The notes under the pieces: model-generated
What the model was told of the DNA's origin: nothing
The model's database searches: none
Seen by the model: only the letters and a program-made list of their open reading frames with translations
DNA from: a virus
Reading direction: 5' to 3' (one strand)
IMG/VR virus record: IMGVR_UViG_3300021375_000091
Span: 1-34,944 of that record
DNA length: 34,944 bases
Shown: positions 33,965 to 34,944 of the stretch, in pieces
Position numbering within the stretch: position 1 is the stretch's first letter
Layout: each line of letters opens with the position of its first letter
Position numbers and translations under genes: made by a program

Positions 33965-34766
33965 TGTCAATAGAGGAATCATAGTTTTTAACTAGCTTCC
34001 AATACTCTAAGATACTATTAAACATAGATAGGTGTCTAGCATGAGTATCTTTATCCCATATATGACAAGCAATTAATCCGGTGTTTGCTCTGTCTACAAA
34101 GATAGATACTCTTTCTACATCATCAAAGCCACAGCCCTGTGCATAAGCAGACAACTGCATACCGTGTTCATCATATACTAATTTAGATGGTACTTTATCT
34201 TCTAAGTTATCTTTAGTTTTAAAGTCAATAAAAATTCCAGACTTAGAATATAAATCTATCTTACCACCATAACCTGAGTCAGCACAAAAAGAATCTTCTG
34301 CAATCCATTCTTCATTAGGAAAGTTTTTATCTAACCATTTCTTAATAACTTTGTATGGTTTACTTTTACCCTCACCTAAAAATCCTTTTTCAATTTCATA
34401 ATGTATCTTAGTTCCTTTAGCTGCTGCATCTAAACCAATTTTCTTAGAATCTTGTTTGCATCTAAAAGCAAAAGAGTCAAGGGATTCTCCCTCTTGTCTC
34501 TCTAAAGTAAGAGCAGAGTTTAACGCTTGATTTATTTTCCAGTTTTCTAAGGATGGTTTAGCTATCATACCTAGAATGGTAGTGACAGAAGGAACTAAAC
34601 TTTCTTTCTTAGCATCTCTGAGGGTAGTGTTTCTCTCTTTCCCATTAGCACCTATGATAGTATACATAGGCTCACCCTCTTGCGTATACCAATGCCCAGA
34701 CTCAGATGTAAATTTATTATAGTTGTCCTTGGGGGAACTGTCAAGTTTTTCTTGTTCTTTATTCAT
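33957..34766 (-). CDS. RecB/Cas4-like PD-(D/E)XK nuclease
   Basis: A 269-residue protein with the motifs of RecB-family exonucleases: AAAKGTKIHYEIEKG (motif with His125 region), GYGGKIDLYSKSGIFIDFKT (GxxD, then D-F-K catalytic stretch) and EHGMQLSAYAQG (the QxxxY motif III). Residues 55-80 (LVPSVTTILGMIAKPSLENW) are the usual N-terminal helix of phage relatives. It has no helicase domain or Fe-S Cys cluster, so it is a stand-alone nuclease, likely taking the T7 gp6 exonuclease role in recombination or host DNA degradation. It overlaps a further partial gene by eight bases (ATGAATAA). Confidence 0.82.
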   Translation of the reverse strand: MNKEQEKLDSSPKDNYNKFTSESGHWYTQEGEPMYTIIGANGKERNTTLRDAKKESLVPSVTTILGMIAKPSLENWKINQALNSALTLERQEGESLDSFAFRCKQDSKKIGLDAAAKGTKIHYEIEKGFLGEGKSKPYKVIKKWLDKNFPNEEWIAEDSFCADSGYGGKIDLYSKSGIFIDFKTKDNLEDKVPSKLVYDEHGMQLSAYAQGCGFDDVERVSIFVDRANTGLIACHIWDKDTHARHLSMFNSILEYWKLVKNYDSSIDNA

Positions 34767-34944
34767 ATTCTTCCTCGTTAATGTTATTAATTACGTCTAT
34801 TGCTTGGTGAATATCTAGTTCAAACCATTCACCATTTCTTTGTTTACATATGTTGCTACATCTTTCATGTGCTTCTCGTTCTGCTACTCTTCTATTATCA
34901 AATCCTTTAGAGTATTCTAATTTGTAATCTCTAAAAGGACTAGA
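34759..34944 (-). CDS. Unknown protein, C-terminal part (gene cut by window end)
   Basis: A minus-strand frame open to the last base of the window gives 61 C-terminal residues: it includes RDYKLEYSKGFDNRRVAERE, CSNICKQRNGEWFELDIHQ and ends DVINNINEEEYE. Its stop lies within the start of the nuclease gene (ATGAATAA), the same overlap as between the CsgG-like and curlin-like genes. It is charged, with two Cys and no recognised motif. Its true start is outside the window. It belongs to the same minus-strand DNA-metabolism operon. Confidence 0.6.
   Translation of the reverse strand, partial: SSPFRDYKLEYSKGFDNRRVAEREAHERCSNICKQRNGEWFELDIHQAIDVINNINEEEYE

Noticed and set aside
1-34944. tRNA genes, CRISPR arrays, insertion sequences or integrase/attachment sites
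   Set aside because: Looked for by eye on both strands; no cloverleaf, spacer-repeat array, transposase or integrase motif was seen.

Overview
The window is a contiguous, AT-rich piece of a tailed-phage genome of the podovirus type. The plus strand carries portal (partial), scaffold, an HK97-type capsid protein, short-tail connector proteins, fibres and large ejection proteins, with no tape-measure or sheath gene. Protein style (small Lys/Gly-rich protein after the capsid gene, fibres with LDDYEEGT C-terminal domains, long Gln/Asn-rich internal protein) resembles phages of marine Alphaproteobacteria such as SAR11 and SAR116, especially the HMO-2011-like group. That placement is recognition from memory, not a search result. 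The host is probably a low-GC marine Gram-negative bacterium.

Layout. 1-7.1 kb (+): portal C-terminus with an overlapping second gene, a small virion-type protein, scaffold, capsid protein followed by a terminator, connector proteins and a C1q-like fibre. 7.1-13.3 kb (+): two small conserved unknowns, a short fibre, a 1443-residue repeat fibre and a small membrane/coiled-coil protein. 13.3-24.0 kb (+): internal or ejection proteins, including one with about 40 uninterrupted 11-residue repeats and one with a lytic-transglycosylase-like domain. 24.0-25.5 kb (+): lysis block (T4-type lysozyme, 3-TM holin, three small proteins). 25.5-30.2 kb (+): an accessory module of CsgF-like, CsgG-like, curlin-like, FecR-domain and CHASE2-nucleotidyl-cyclase genes. 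30.2-34.9 kb (-): a small unknown, NrdB, NrdA, a DUF3310-like protein, a T7 endonuclease I-like resolvase, a RecB/Cas4-like nuclease and a partial unknown. This convergent strand is presumably the early DNA-metabolism cluster.

How the genes fit. Plus-strand genes build and load the virion and lyse the cell. Minus-strand genes supply dNTPs and process DNA. The most unusual part is the 4.7-kb module between lysis and the convergent junction. It holds the two outer-membrane components of the curli (type VIII) export pore, a secreted protein with nine curlin-like repeats, a periplasmic/extracellular FecR-domain protein whose C-terminus carries similar repeats, and a membrane cyclase with an outward-facing CHASE2 sensor. 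The genes overlap or abut, so they are probably expressed together. I infer a phage-encoded, signal-linked amyloid-like secretion system: the infected cell would export a fibre or surface protein and sense or signal through a cyclic nucleotide. Gene identities are fairly strong from motifs; the purpose is unknown.
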